NCBI RefSeq assembly: GCF_001704115.1
Contig: NZ_CP016895.1
Coordinates: forward strand, 186,001-250,000
Origin: Acinetobacter larvae
GTDB lineage: Bacteria; Pseudomonadota; Gammaproteobacteria; Pseudomonadales; Moraxellaceae
Length of the DNA: 64,000 bases
Direction: 5' to 3'
The notes beneath the pieces were generated by a model, which was given only the letters and a program-made list of their open reading frames with translations, was not told the origin of the DNA and did not search any database. The translations under genes were made by a program, and so were the position numbers. This document shows positions 29,971 to 39,931 of the stretch, piece after piece (positions within the stretch are counted from its first letter, which is position 1; the number at the start of each line of letters is the position of its first letter).

Positions 29971-30507
29971 ATGAACATTGTAAATTCTCTTTCAGCTGCA
30001 GTTTTACTTGCACTAAGTATCAACTCGGCTTTTGCGACCAATGTGACGGGTCAGGTCGAGGTTAAGCTGGAAGTTTCAGCTGGCTGTAGTGTTGATGGAT
30101 CATCTGTCAATGGCAGTATTAATAAATTTGGCGACTTGGATTTCGGTAAAGCTTCAGCGAGTCTCCCCAACGTTTTAACGGCTGAAGTTTCGGCTGCGGC
30201 ACAGGCGAGTAAACTTGCAGTGAAATGTGATGGAACAGATGATGTGGCATTTACTGTGGCGATTGATGGGGGATTAAGAGGTGATCGCCAACTGAAGAAT
30301 GCTGCAGATGACAATACCATTCACTATAACGTGTACCGCAATGCTGCACGTAGTGATGAATATCGACTCAATGATGCGCAGCAATTTAATGCAAAAAGCG
30401 GTGCAGCAACTGAAATTCCCATTTATGGTTCGATTGCACCAACTGAGCTAGCAGGTAAAAGTCAGGGGACTTATACCGATACGCTTTTGGTGAGTGTCTC
30501 ATTCTAA
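29971..30507 (+). CDS. csuA/B: Csu-type pilus major subunit (spore coat protein U family)
   Basis: 178 residues. The signal peptide ends SAFA (about residue 22). The mature protein starts TNVTGQVEVKLEVSAGCSV and is a single SCPU-domain pilin with a Cys pair (GCSV near 39; KCDG near 85), a FGDLDFGKAS motif and a C-terminal TYTDTLLVSVSF strand. It is the rod subunit of an archaic chaperone-usher pilus used for abiotic surface attachment and biofilm. First gene of the six-gene operon; it has a large upstream regulatory region and an 80-base gap before the next gene, consistent with higher expression of the major pilin. Confidence 0.92.
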   Translation: MNIVNSLSAAVLLALSINSAFATNVTGQVEVKLEVSAGCSVDGSSVNGSINKFGDLDFGKASASLPNVLTAEVSAAAQASKLAVKCDGTDDVAFTVAIDGGLRGDRQLKNAADDNTIHYNVYRNAARSDEYRLNDAQQFNAKSGAATEIPIYGSIAPTELAGKSQGTYTDTLLVSVSF

Positions 30508-30587
30508 AACACCGTATTTTTTAAATCACGATCTGTGGAATATGACGATTGATGCGTCATATTCCATCAATAAGCTGAGGTTTTATT

Positions 30588-31139
30588 ATGCGGTTCGGAC
30601 GATATTTTCTATTGGCTGCGGTGGTTATGGCGATGGGGCATAATCACGCCGCAGAGTTAAAGGCGAATCTAACAAGCCAAATTGAATTATTACCATCATG
30701 CAAAATTAATGATCAGCACTATGCACAAGATCATAGTGGAATACATTGGGGTGAGATTAACTTTGGCGATATGGCGTTAAACCATCGTGGTGCTCTTCAA
30801 GCAACTTTAAAAAATGACTATTTAAATCGCATCAAAATTGAGTGTAGTGATCAGACCTTGCTGAGCGTGACATTTGGTGCGGGTCAAAATGATCAGCATA
30901 TTCCGGCACAAATGAAAAATAATTATTTTCATGCCATGTCAAATGGTCAACATTTTATTGCTTATAACCTATTACATGGTTCGGATAAACAGGTGATTAA
31001 GCCACAACAAGCCATTCATTTACCGAATGATCAGAAAATATTTTATTTGCAATTGTATGGGCAAGTTGAGTTAGCACCCAATCAGATGGTTTCTCGGGGT
31101 AATTATACAGACCTTATTCCAATGACGATTAAATTTTAG
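30588..31139 (+). CDS. csuA: Csu pilus minor subunit CsuA-like
   Basis: 183-residue SCPU-family pilin. Signal MRFGRYFLLAAVVMAMGHNHA, then LKANLTSQIELLPSCKIND with the first Cys and IECSDQ with the second; INFGDMAL is the family motif. It ends YTDLIPMTIKF. It differs strongly from csuA/B, as minor subunits do. The name is from position two in the operon. A TGAGG Shine-Dalgarno lies before the ATG. Confidence 0.85.
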   Translation: MRFGRYFLLAAVVMAMGHNHAAELKANLTSQIELLPSCKINDQHYAQDHSGIHWGEINFGDMALNHRGALQATLKNDYLNRIKIECSDQTLLSVTFGAGQNDQHIPAQMKNNYFHAMSNGQHFIAYNLLHGSDKQVIKPQQAIHLPNDQKIFYLQLYGQVELAPNQMVSRGNYTDLIPMTIKF

Positions 31140-31148
31140 GAAATCGTG

Positions 31149-31658
31149 ATGCTACAGCAGTGGGGTTTTATCAGTATTTTAGTTTTGATATCAAGCACAA
31201 GTATGGCTGAAACACAGGCTAATTTTAAAGTCAGTGCCAAGATCGCACGCGGCTGCTCAATCGGAAGCACTTCACAACAACTCAATTTTGGACGTTATGC
31301 GGCATTGTCAAATGATCTGGTTGATGCCCAATTGAGCAATGCGCTCGATACATGGAATATTCAGTGTACTGAAAAAATACCCGTCAAAATTAGTTTAGAT
31401 GCAGGTGAGTATGCTTCAGCTGGTTGGCGTCGAATGAAGCATAGCGTAGCACAGGCTTATATTCCATATGCGTTATATCAAGATAGCGCACATCAGCAAG
31501 CATATGTTGCCAACCAAAATATTCGTTTAGAACGAAGTAGCTCAAATGGCAACTTGCTGCAATTCTCTATTTTTGCCGTGGTGGATTTGGCCAATAGTAC
31601 GCGATCAAATATCGCTGGACTTTATCAAGACAATGTCGCAATAACGATAGCGTGGTGA
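31149..31658 (+). CDS. csuB: Csu pilus minor subunit CsuB-like
   Basis: 169 residues from ATG 31149, preferred over GTG 31146 because AGGAAA is 5 bases upstream of the ATG. Signal MLQQWGFISILVLISSTSMA. SCPU features: ARGCSIGS, LNFGRYAALS and IQCTEKIPVKISLDAG. It ends LYQDNVAITIAW. It begins 9 bases after the csuA stop and is followed by the chaperone after 4 bases. Named by position. Confidence 0.85.
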   Translation: MLQQWGFISILVLISSTSMAETQANFKVSAKIARGCSIGSTSQQLNFGRYAALSNDLVDAQLSNALDTWNIQCTEKIPVKISLDAGEYASAGWRRMKHSVAQAYIPYALYQDSAHQQAYVANQNIRLERSSSNGNLLQFSIFAVVDLANSTRSNIAGLYQDNVAITIAW

Positions 31659-31662
31659 CAAT

Positions 31663-32508
31663 ATGTTGAATCAATTTTTAAATCTAAATCTAAACCTTAA
31701 GCAAAATTTTCATCGATTATTTATTTTAGCTGCCATCTCGCTGTTATGTACTTTGTTGAGCAGCCAGTTGTTATATGCACAGGCGACATTTTTAATTTGG
31801 CCAATTTATCCAAAAATTGAAAATGATGAAAAGGCGACAGCAGTTTGGTTGGAAAATACTGGCGATCGCGATGCCTTGGTGCAAATTCGTGTTTTTGCCT
31901 GGCAACAACAAGATTATGACGATAGTTATCAACAACAATCAGACATTATCAGCAGCCCACCAGTCGCTAAAATCAAAGCGGGTGAGCGCAGTATGTTGCG
32001 TATTACGCGAACCAAGCCAGTGCAAGATCAAACTGAAAATGCATATCGCATTATTGTAGATGAACTGCCGATTAAACTTGATCAGGACAATGCGCAGCAA
32101 AATTCTCAACTGAGTTTTCAAATGCGTTATTCCATTCCATTGTTTAGTTATGGTGCGGGTTTGGGCAGCGGTTTAACCGAAAAAAGCAGCAAAGAAAATA
32201 GTCAGCATGCATTCGCCAAACCGATTTTAAGCTACCGTTTACTGGATGACCGAGATGGGCAAAGTGAACTGTTGATTGAAAATAATGGGGCTAAATTTGC
32301 ACGCATTACCGCATTGAAGTTTGAGCGAGATCAAGCTGCTACAGCATTGGAGGGCTTGTCTTTGGGTTATATTCTGCCGCATAGCAGCATGAAATTTACC
32401 ATTCCCTCGAAATACTTACAACAAATCAGACAAGCAAAGCAGTTATATGCTGTAGATACCTCAGGTGCATCCGCAGTCACCATTGATTTGACCCCCGCCG
32501 GAAAATAA
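31663..32508 (+). CDS. csuC: Periplasmic pilus chaperone CsuC-like
   Basis: 281-residue FimC/PapD-like chaperone of the archaic class. The N-terminal signal is long (about 40 residues), with an LNLNLNL stretch encoded by a short AATCTA repeat ahead of the hydrophobic core. The mature part starts ATFLIWPIYPKIENDEKATAVWLENTGD, then LVQIRVFAWQQQDY, ERSMLRITRTKP (Arg/Lys anchoring the subunit C-terminus) and YRIIVDELP. The second Ig domain carries SYRLLDDRDGQSELLIENNGAKFARI. It holds Csu subunits by donor-strand complementation and passes them to the usher. Confidence 0.92.
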   Translation: MLNQFLNLNLNLKQNFHRLFILAAISLLCTLLSSQLLYAQATFLIWPIYPKIENDEKATAVWLENTGDRDALVQIRVFAWQQQDYDDSYQQQSDIISSPPVAKIKAGERSMLRITRTKPVQDQTENAYRIIVDELPIKLDQDNAQQNSQLSFQMRYSIPLFSYGAGLGSGLTEKSSKENSQHAFAKPILSYRLLDDRDGQSELLIENNGAKFARITALKFERDQAATALEGLSLGYILPHSSMKFTIPSKYLQQIRQAKQLYAVDTSGASAVTIDLTPAGK

Positions 32509-32510
32509 AA

Positions 32511-35045
32511 ATGTTACGCTCTTATTTTATGTGGCAGCAGCTGCGATGCTGTTGCCTCGGCTTACTCTGCGCTGTTACTGGGCTGACAGCAGTGGTTTAT
32601 GCGGGTGAATTACCGCCACCACCGCGCAGCGAAGCCGATTTAAATCAAATTTTTAAACTATATTTAAGCTTGGTTGTAAATGACACAGCAACGCAAAAAA
32701 TTATTCCTGTCATCGTTAAAGGTGATGATTTTTATATTGAGAAAAAAGCCTTACAGCAGTTGGGTATACAGTTTGATGCTACGGCATTGCTCCCTAGCAC
32801 AGGGTCTAACTCCACAGTAGAGTCAGTCAATGAGGTTGACGGTTTAAGTTATCAGGATATCTTACTTTTGGGGTTGAGCAATCAGGTTGAAGATTGGTTG
32901 AATCTGAAAAAGATGCCTGAGCTGAAAATGGATTATGCTGCGAGCCAACAAAGTTTGTTGCTTGAACTTCCCGCCGCATGGCTGCCAACACAAATGTTAG
33001 GACGTGATTCCTGGTACCAAGCTGAGCAAGCACAGTCTAGTTTTGGTCTGCTCAATAACTATGATTTTTATATGACCCGTGATGAGAATGATCGCTATAA
33101 CAGCAATGTGTTATTGGAACAACGGCTGTTTTCTAAATTTGGTATTGTGAAAAATACGGGTTTATACACGCATAACCAGCAGCAATATAGTATAGATGGA
33201 CAGAAACTGCAGCAAGACAATGGTTATCGCCGCTATGACACCTATTGGCAATATGATCATCAACCTTCCGCGACCTCATGGTTGATCGGCGATGTGATCT
33301 CTGCCAGTAAAAATAGCTGGGGATCGGCTATTCGTTTGGGGGGAATACAGATCCGTCGTGATTATGGTACGCGCCCAGATTTAATCACTTATCCTTTGCC
33401 GCAGTTTACAGGACAAGCCAGTTTACCCAGTAGTGTAGACCTGATTATTAATGGTCAAACGGCTCAGCAAAGCCATGTTCAGTCTGGTCCTTTTGTGATT
33501 AATAGTCTGCCCTTTGTGTCGGGGCGTGGCGATGCCGTGATTGTGACGACAGACCAATTAGGTCGCCAAGTCTCTACGACAGTACCTTTTTATGTATCCA
33601 ATAACTTATTGAAAAAGGGTTTATTGGATTATGCATTTAGTGCTGGGAAGCTCAGAGAAAATTATGCACGACGTGATTTTGATTATGGACAATTTGTAAG
33701 TTCATTTGATGCACGTTATGGCTTAAATAACTTTTGGACCCTAGAAGGGCGAGCAGAATATTCTCGTGATATTCAAGTGGCTGGTTTGGGGTCAATGTTG
33801 CGTTTATGGAATTATGGGATATTGAGCGCAGCATATAGTCTGAGTCATGTTGATGACAAGGTGCGGCATGACGAGGTTGCAGCACAAGGTCACCAATATA
33901 CTGTGGCCTATCAATACAATCGCAATCGTTTTGGTTTTAGTTTTGCGCATCGCCATCGCAATGAAAATTTTAGTGATTTATCTGGCTTAGGATATAACGA
34001 TCTCATCTCCGTCAACAGTCAGGATACCTATACTGCACAGAGCTATGTCTCGACGAATCGTTCTGGGACCTTTGGGCTGGGGTATATTCAAACAGCTGTC
34101 AGTGATTATAAAAATAAATTACTCAATATGTCTTGGGCGCCGCTTCTCCCTAGCGCATTGCAAGGGTTGATGGTTTCTGTGAGTGCTGGTCATGATTTGA
34201 TGACCCATCAGTGGAGTGCCGCCATTCAACTTTCGATCCCGCTCTTTAAACAGAATAGTAATTTAAGTTCTGGTTATTATAAAGATTATTCTACGCGTTC
34301 TGGCTATATCAACTATAACCGTAACGTACCCTCTGGTGGTGGCTTTGGTTTTGAAATCAGTCGACGCTTCAACCATGAGCAAGATGATTTAAACCAAGCA
34401 CGTATACGCTATCGTAACGCATATTTTAACAGTGACTTTGGTCTCTCAGGCATTGATCAGGATTATCGTTATTGGTTGGGCTTGTCTGGTGGTCTCTTGT
34501 TGAGTAAACAGGGCTTATTTGCCGCAAATCAATTGGGTGAATCATTTAGTTTGGTCGATACCCATGGCGTTGCCGATGTCCCCGTTTATTATGAGAATAG
34601 TTATATTGGTCGTAGTAATCGCCGTGGTTATGTTTTTGTACCCTCTGTAACCCCCTACTATAGTGCCAAGTATCGTATCGACCCCTTAGATCTCAATTCT
34701 AATTTTAATGCCGCACGTACCGAGCAACGCGTGGTCGCACAACGTGGTTCAGGCATTGTGGTGGATTTTCCTATTCATCATTCTCTATCTGCCAATGTTT
34801 ATTTACAGGATCAAGCTGGGCAACCGATCGCCATAGGTGCATTGGTGCATCGTGCTGCACAGGAATCACGGTATGTCGGTATGGATGGCATCGTTTATTT
34901 AGAAGATTTACAACATCATAACGCCATTAGCGTACAACAGCCTCAGGGTGAAATTTGTCACGCAAGTTTTGATATCGATGTGCAGCAAGCTGCGCAAGAG
35001 ATTGTTGTGGTGAAAGGTGTCTTGTGCCGTAAGGAGCAGCCATGA
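32511..35045 (+). CDS. csuD: Outer-membrane usher CsuD-like
   Basis: 844-residue fimbrial usher. Signal and Cys-rich start (residues 1-31), N-terminal domain (ELPPPPRSEADLNQIFKLYLSLVVND), a beta-barrel with plug inserted (PLPQFTGQASLPSSVDLIINGQTAQQ region, about residues 295-320), and C-terminal domains with RGYVFVPSVTPYYSAKYRIDPLDL and VQQPQGEIC...GVLC with a Cys pair. The length is typical of the family. It starts 2 bases after csuC and its TGA overlaps the next ATG. Confidence 0.93.
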   Translation: MLRSYFMWQQLRCCCLGLLCAVTGLTAVVYAGELPPPPRSEADLNQIFKLYLSLVVNDTATQKIIPVIVKGDDFYIEKKALQQLGIQFDATALLPSTGSNSTVESVNEVDGLSYQDILLLGLSNQVEDWLNLKKMPELKMDYAASQQSLLLELPAAWLPTQMLGRDSWYQAEQAQSSFGLLNNYDFYMTRDENDRYNSNVLLEQRLFSKFGIVKNTGLYTHNQQQYSIDGQKLQQDNGYRRYDTYWQYDHQPSATSWLIGDVISASKNSWGSAIRLGGIQIRRDYGTRPDLITYPLPQFTGQASLPSSVDLIINGQTAQQSHVQSGPFVINSLPFVSGRGDAVIVTTDQLGRQVSTTVPFYVSNNLLKKGLLDYAFSAGKLRENYARRDFDYGQFVSSFDARYGLNNFWTLEGRAEYSRDIQVAGLGSMLRLWNYGILSAAYSLSHVDDKVRHDEVAAQGHQYTVAYQYNRNRFGFSFAHRHRNENFSDLSGLGYNDLISVNSQDTYTAQSYVSTNRSGTFGLGYIQTAVSDYKNKLLNMSWAPLLPSALQGLMVSVSAGHDLMTHQWSAAIQLSIPLFKQNSNLSSGYYKDYSTRSGYINYNRNVPSGGGFGFEISRRFNHEQDDLNQARIRYRNAYFNSDFGLSGIDQDYRYWLGLSGGLLLSKQGLFAANQLGESFSLVDTHGVADVPVYYENSYIGRSNRRGYVFVPSVTPYYSAKYRIDPLDLNSNFNAARTEQRVVAQRGSGIVVDFPIHHSLSANVYLQDQAGQPIAIGALVHRAAQESRYVGMDGIVYLEDLQHHNAISVQQPQGEICHASFDIDVQQAAQEIVVVKGVLCRKEQP

Positions 35046-36037
35046 AGAATATATATTGCATAATTGGGCTATGCGGTACTGCAGTATTGCCGCTGAGTGC
35101 TTGGGCTGAATGTAAGCAAAGTCAAAGTGATACTGTAGTTCTGGAAGCTACACCATCGATTAAGCTCCATGATGAAGGGCTGGCAGATGCGCCATTTAAC
35201 TCCGGTTTGTCCTGTACGGGATTGGGTGCTTTAAATGATATCCATATAAAATATGAAGTGCATGATATGCCTTTGCGTTTGTGGGATGAGAGCATCGCGG
35301 CATCTATGAAGATCGATATTCTGGATATCAAAAAAAATCCGGTCCAGTTTTTTAGTGGTGTTGTGCTCAGTGAATATGGTTGGATTAACCTGTTTACTGG
35401 ACCGAATAACTCCGTGAAATTCTTTGTCAATGTGCCAGCAGGGCAGTCGATTCGCCCGGGCAACTATGTCGCGTCATCTCCTTTTCGTGTGCAGTGGTAT
35501 TATTCGGTACCAGCATTCGCCGCGGCTGGGCTGGGGTTTTTTCATGAAAGTCCGGGTTTTAAACGTGGTGCATTCAATATTGTGAAGGATTGGGGCTCGG
35601 GTGTGGAGTCAACGGTGAATATCAAGATCACAGTGACGAAAGATTGTCGCATTGTGAGCAATGACGTGAATTTTGGTACAGCACCTTTTGCCCATATGCT
35701 ACAACCGGTGAAAAGCTCTGTGGGCGTGCGTTGTTCTAGCAGTACGCCCTATAGTGTGGGCTTGAGCGATGGTCAAAATTACAAGAATAATCGCCGTAAT
35801 ATGCGTAGTGGTTCGAATTATATGGGCTATGAACTTTATAAGGGCAACACTACAGCACGTTGGGGCAGTGCTGGTCAGGAAAGATGGCTTAGTCAAGATG
35901 CCAGTGCCAATGCTGCGATTTATGATGGTTTGGCACAACAGCGTTATGACTTTGTGGCTAAGATTTTGGAAGGGGATAACAGTCAACTCCCTGCCGGTGA
36001 CTATAACGATAATATTAGCATTGAAGTAAAATTTTAA
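35042..36037 (+). CDS. csuE: Csu pilus tip adhesin CsuE-like
   Basis: 331 residues; ATG overlaps the usher stop by 4 bases. Signal ends SAWA. It has two SCPU-like domains. The N-terminal adhesin domain (about 23-190) has Cys pairs (AECKQ, GLSCTG) and hydrophobic loop material such as QWYYSVPAFAAAGLGFFHESPG, suited to hydrophobic surface binding. The C-terminal pilin domain (about 195-331; TVTKDCRI, NFGTAPFAHM, GVRCSSSTP) ends DNISIEVKF. It is the two-domain tip of the archaic pilus. Confidence 0.9.
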   Translation: MKNIYCIIGLCGTAVLPLSAWAECKQSQSDTVVLEATPSIKLHDEGLADAPFNSGLSCTGLGALNDIHIKYEVHDMPLRLWDESIAASMKIDILDIKKNPVQFFSGVVLSEYGWINLFTGPNNSVKFFVNVPAGQSIRPGNYVASSPFRVQWYYSVPAFAAAGLGFFHESPGFKRGAFNIVKDWGSGVESTVNIKITVTKDCRIVSNDVNFGTAPFAHMLQPVKSSVGVRCSSSTPYSVGLSDGQNYKNNRRNMRSGSNYMGYELYKGNTTARWGSAGQERWLSQDASANAAIYDGLAQQRYDFVAKILEGDNSQLPAGDYNDNISIEVKF

Positions 36038-36071
36038 CGTGCAATGTTAAATAGAAGTGCCGTGCAGTCTT

Positions 36072-36113
36072 GCAGTATAAGTGATTTGAAGCCGTCATTT
36101 ATACTGCTTTTTT
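36072..36113 (+). terminator. Terminator of the csu operon
   Basis: 13-bp stem with one G-T pair, GCAGTATAAGTGA (36072-36084) / TCATTTATACTGC (36095-36107), 10-base loop, then TTTTTT. It lies 34 bases after csuE. Confidence 0.92.
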
Positions 36114-36151
36114 CTATACTGTTTTTTGCCAAGTCCTTTTGCTGCAAGAAT

Positions 36152-37009
36152 TTAATTTTGTTCGGAAGAATGGTCCATGTGCGCTTGTCTTGATGCTGGA
36201 TCTTCGTTGTTCTCGCCTGTAGCGGAATGCGCTGCGGTAAAGCTGGAGTTAGCAGAGAAATCTTGAAATTGCTTTTCTATCTGTGCGGCATATTGCTGCA
36301 AAGTTTGAACTAGTTTTTCAATATTTAAATACTCAAAACGGTTCTTACTGGCGACCACAGTTAAGGCCAAAGGCGCATCTTTGTTGGAAAAATGAATGGG
36401 GACAGCAAGTCCGTACACATTGGGGTCAATCTCACCACGTGATAATACATAAGCTTGTTTTTTAATTTTTTTCAATTGCTGCACAAAGTGCTGCTCATCT
36501 TCGGCAAAGCCTAATTCTTGTAATTGTTGGGCATAACGTTGGTAATAGTCCACAATTTTGCTTTTATGCAAATGCGCCATAATCATTTTTGGTGAAGCCC
36601 CCATATAGACGGGGCGTGGGCAGCCGCGACCATAGGAAAATAAACGCACGTTATTTAAAACTTCATGATGTATGTCGAGGCAATAATCCCGATTGAGAAA
36701 AGTCAGTAAACAACATAATTCAGTGCGCTCGGCAATCTCTTTCATAAAAGGCGCACTGATTTCTACCATCGGGTCGGTGGTACGTGAAATATAATCTAAT
36801 ACAGCGATTTTAGGTCCGAGTACATAATCACCCGATGTACCACCAATACGCTGTAATAAATCGGCAGCGACCAGTTCTTTGAGATAGCGATAACTGGTTG
36901 GCCGAGAGAGACCTAACTCTTCAGCGATAATATCCACATGAATGACCGGTCTTGAGGTGGAATATAAATTAAGAACGGTAAGGATTTTACCAAAACTAGA
37001 AAGCGCCAT
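36152..37009 (-). CDS. IclR family transcriptional regulator
   Basis: 285 residues. The N-terminal winged helix (about 5-65) includes VIHVDIIAEELGLSRPTSYRYLKELVAADLLQ. The C-terminal effector domain has DYVLGPKIAVLDYISR, the RGCPRPVYMGASPKMIMA core loop and a later SRGEIDPNVYGLAVPI segment. These regulators usually sense aromatic or carboxylate metabolites. The last 35 residues form a hydrophilic tail of unknown use. It is divergent from the FUSC efflux operon across a 735-base spacer and may or may not control it. Confidence 0.9.
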   Translation of the reverse strand: MALSSFGKILTVLNLYSTSRPVIHVDIIAEELGLSRPTSYRYLKELVAADLLQRIGGTSGDYVLGPKIAVLDYISRTTDPMVEISAPFMKEIAERTELCCLLTFLNRDYCLDIHHEVLNNVRLFSYGRGCPRPVYMGASPKMIMAHLHKSKIVDYYQRYAQQLQELGFAEDEQHFVQQLKKIKKQAYVLSRGEIDPNVYGLAVPIHFSNKDAPLALTVVASKNRFEYLNIEKLVQTLQQYAAQIEKQFQDFSANSSFTAAHSATGENNEDPASRQAHMDHSSEQN

Positions 37010-37744
37010 AGATGATCAATCTCTAAATATGCGGTATAGAATGATAAGAGAAGCTTCTTTCGCTGATCTAAATGTATGTGCATTGCATGCACAGATGCAA
37101 AGCGACTTCAGCAATCTTATCTTAAAATAAAGTGCTGAGATATGGCAGTATTGGCTAAAAGAGAAAATATCTCAAAATAATAGACGTATTATCAAAATAA
37201 GATATTAACTATTGACTATATGCTTTTATTTTGAAAAAATCATCAAGCAAATATCTATATATGACTTTAGTGTTTGTTGGTTGTGCAAAATATTTAGGCT
37301 GATACTTATATTTTGACATCGAACAATCATCACGACTGCATAGCATTTCATCAAGCCAGATTATGACCATGCCTCATTGTTATTGAGGAGGTGGTGTAAT
37401 AGCGATCATGAAATCTATGACAAACTTTTGAATTTTATATCTTTTTAATGGTTGCTATTGATTCTGTTATCAGTAGGGCTTTGTTGTTGCCGTTTTTGCA
37501 AAATGCGCACAATCAATCATGTGTGGCTTGGCACATCGCTTTGTGGCTCGGCATAAAGATTGCCAGATCGACCAACCATTCAAGATAAGTCGATATCTGC
37601 TGACATGTAGTCAGTTGGTGCTGAGGTATCCAGCAAGTGAATCGCGCTGTTTCCAAAGCGGGATGAAGAGGTGAGAGAAGGTGACGCAGGATTTGAGCTG
37701 TCGCAATGTAAGAGGTGCATTTATAAGGTATCGTGGCTGGAGCA
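37010..37744. other. Intergenic region between IclR and FUSC operon
   Basis: The first 450 bases are AT-rich with no gene. The last 230 are richer in GC and hold a possible LysR C-terminal remnant on the minus strand (37513-37720). Confidence 0.5.
37513..37720 (-). pseudogene. Possible C-terminal remnant of a LysR-type regulator
   Basis: The minus-strand reading frame ending at 37513 gives ILRHLLSPLHPALETARF, CWIPQHQLTTCQQIS and TYLEWLVDLAIF. This pattern is like the last 50 residues of LysR-family regulators (final VYP-x-x-x-x-L, then R-x-FIDWL). The N-terminal part would fall inside the FUSC gene, so the DNA-binding domain is missing. AaeAB-type efflux operons are normally flanked by a divergent LysR gene (AaeR). 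Similarity is by eye and weak. Confidence 0.25.
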
Positions 37745-39931
37745 ATGACATTGTTTAAGCATCTGCTCAATTTTAGACCGTCAACGATGGCTTTAATCTT
37801 TGCTGCTAAAACTTTTTTGGCTGGCATGTTGGCATTATTCGCCTCTTTTGAATTGGATTTAATCAATCCAATGTGGTCCATTGGTACGGTATTAATTATT
37901 GCCAGCCCTTATTCGGGGATGGTGTCCTCAAAATGTGTTTATCGTTTAATCGGGACCTTGGCGGGTGCGATTGTGGCGATTGTATTAACCCCACATTTTA
38001 TTAATACCCCTTGGCTTTTTAATATTATTTTGTCCTTGTGGGTTGGCTTTGCGTTATACGTGTCTTTATTAGATCGTACACCACGTAGTTATGTGTTTAT
38101 GTTGGCTGGTTATTCTACGGCTATGATTGTCTATAACGCAGTAACTTTTATCGATCAATATAGTATTTTTGATTTGGCTTTGGCTCGGGTGCTTGAGATT
38201 TCGATTGGTGTGATTGCTTCAGCCGTGGTCTCGGCCACTATTTTTCCTGTACATATCGGGAGTGCCATTCGCCTGCGTGTGACCAAAGCATTGGGTGATA
38301 TCGAGCGTTTATTTGCCAATGTGTTGCAAGACAGTGCCGCGTTAGCGCAACATGCGAAGGAAAAACCCGCGCAGATTCTGGCACAAATTACCCGCGATAC
38401 CACCGAGATTCATGCTTTGGCGGTGCATTTGAGTTATGAGAAAGGCGATCTCAAAGGCATGACCAAACCCTTGCAAGAGATGTTGCATCAGATTTCCATG
38501 GTGGTGGCCAATTTGGTTGCGATGTTCGAAAGGGTACAGCAATTGCAACAGGGCGATAGCCAACCCTATGCCACCGCTTTAACACAGATTTGTCAGCAGG
38601 TTCTAAGCTTTTTAAAAGCACCAGCACTTTTGCACAATGATGATATCTTGGCGTTACCAGAAAATTATAATGAACAATTTCAACAATTAATTGCTACAGC
38701 ACCGGCTGAAGATCAGGTGTTATTGGCTGCCATCCAAATGGATGTGCGGCATTTTATGAGTAATGTGTTGGCGGTTAAAGTGATCTGGCAGCATATTCAG
38801 GCTGGGGATAAAAACATTCCTACGCAAATTACCCCGCTGACAACGCACTATCCGAGTTTACACCGCGATCATGGGGTGGCGATTCGTGGGGGAATTAGTG
38901 CGGTGATGACGACTTTTATTGTGACTGCGATCTGGATTTTATCGGGTTGGAAAACCGGTTATATGATGGCGCAAATGGGGGCAATCACCGCGTGTATTTT
39001 AACTGCTTTAGATAATCCAGTCCCCGTCCTAAAGATCTTTTTATGGGGCAGTATTGTGTCTGGTATTTTGGTCTTTATTTATGCCTTTGGGGTATTTCCA
39101 CACATTACGGCATTTTGGCAGCTGGCTTTGGTGTTATTGCCATTGGTTTTGATTTCGGTGTCGATGATGACCGATCAAATGCTTATGCCGATAGGCATGG
39201 TATTGGGTATTAATACCATGATGGGGCTAAATTTACATAATAGTTATCGCATGGATGCCGTGACTTATTTAGATACCACCATGGCTATGTTGGTTGGGGT
39301 GATGGTGTCTTTGATTGTTATTGACTTGGTCCGTGCGATGTCACCCGATCAGAGTGCAAGGCGAATCTTGGCATTGCATTATCGTGCTTTACGTCAGGCT
39401 TTGGGACTGAGTTATGGTGCAGATTTTAAAGTGCATTTGCGTAGCATGTTAGATCGTGTTGGGGTCTTAAACAGCAAAATGGTGCAACAACCAGCAGTAC
39501 AGCAGGCTATTCGACATGCACTGTATGAATGTAGTGCTTTGGTGGATTTTACCCGATTAGATGAGTTGACCCATGCGCGTCAGAGTAGTGCGCGCATGCG
39601 TGAATTGATGCGGCAACTGAAACAACAATTGCAGCAGTTATTTACCCAGCAAGCGCAACAACTGCATGCCAGTGACCATATGCAGCAACAGTTACAACAG
39701 CAGTTAACGGCTTTGGCGCTTGAAGTCGCAGGTATTGAAGATCTTAGCGTGCAGCAACGCTGGCAAATCTCTTTAAATAATATTGCCTACAGTCTCTGCC
39801 ATTTTGATCAAGATTTTATGGCAATGACACGCGAGGCGATGCAGTCGGCGATGCTGACCCGAACTGAGGTCTTGGAGAAAGCAACTGCATTGCCGCAGGC
39901 AACAGAGAATAAGGATCAGGCCAATGGGTGA
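37745..39931 (+). CDS. FUSC family aromatic-acid exporter subunit (AaeB-like)
   Basis: 728 residues from ATG 37745 (a GTG at 37733 with a better-spaced AAGG would add four residues). Two FUSC membrane modules: residues about 15-170 (LIFAAKTFLAGMLALFASFELDLINPMWSIGTVLI) and about 380-520 (AIRGGISAVMTTFIVTAIWILSGW). Each precedes a cytoplasmic domain, the last one Gln-rich and helical. The family pumps aromatic carboxylates or other small amphiphiles with an HlyD adaptor. Next are DUF1656 (8-base overlap) and HlyD genes, the same order as other AaeB-AaeX-AaeA style systems. Confidence 0.88.
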   Translation: MTLFKHLLNFRPSTMALIFAAKTFLAGMLALFASFELDLINPMWSIGTVLIIASPYSGMVSSKCVYRLIGTLAGAIVAIVLTPHFINTPWLFNIILSLWVGFALYVSLLDRTPRSYVFMLAGYSTAMIVYNAVTFIDQYSIFDLALARVLEISIGVIASAVVSATIFPVHIGSAIRLRVTKALGDIERLFANVLQDSAALAQHAKEKPAQILAQITRDTTEIHALAVHLSYEKGDLKGMTKPLQEMLHQISMVVANLVAMFERVQQLQQGDSQPYATALTQICQQVLSFLKAPALLHNDDILALPENYNEQFQQLIATAPAEDQVLLAAIQMDVRHFMSNVLAVKVIWQHIQAGDKNIPTQITPLTTHYPSLHRDHGVAIRGGISAVMTTFIVTAIWILSGWKTGYMMAQMGAITACILTALDNPVPVLKIFLWGSIVSGILVFIYAFGVFPHITAFWQLALVLLPLVLISVSMMTDQMLMPIGMVLGINTMMGLNLHNSYRMDAVTYLDTTMAMLVGVMVSLIVIDLVRAMSPDQSARRILALHYRALRQALGLSYGADFKVHLRSMLDRVGVLNSKMVQQPAVQQAIRHALYECSALVDFTRLDELTHARQSSARMRELMRQLKQQLQQLFTQQAQQLHASDHMQQQLQQQLTALALEVAGIEDLSVQQRWQISLNNIAYSLCHFDQDFMAMTREAMQSAMLTRTEVLEKATALPQATENKDQANG

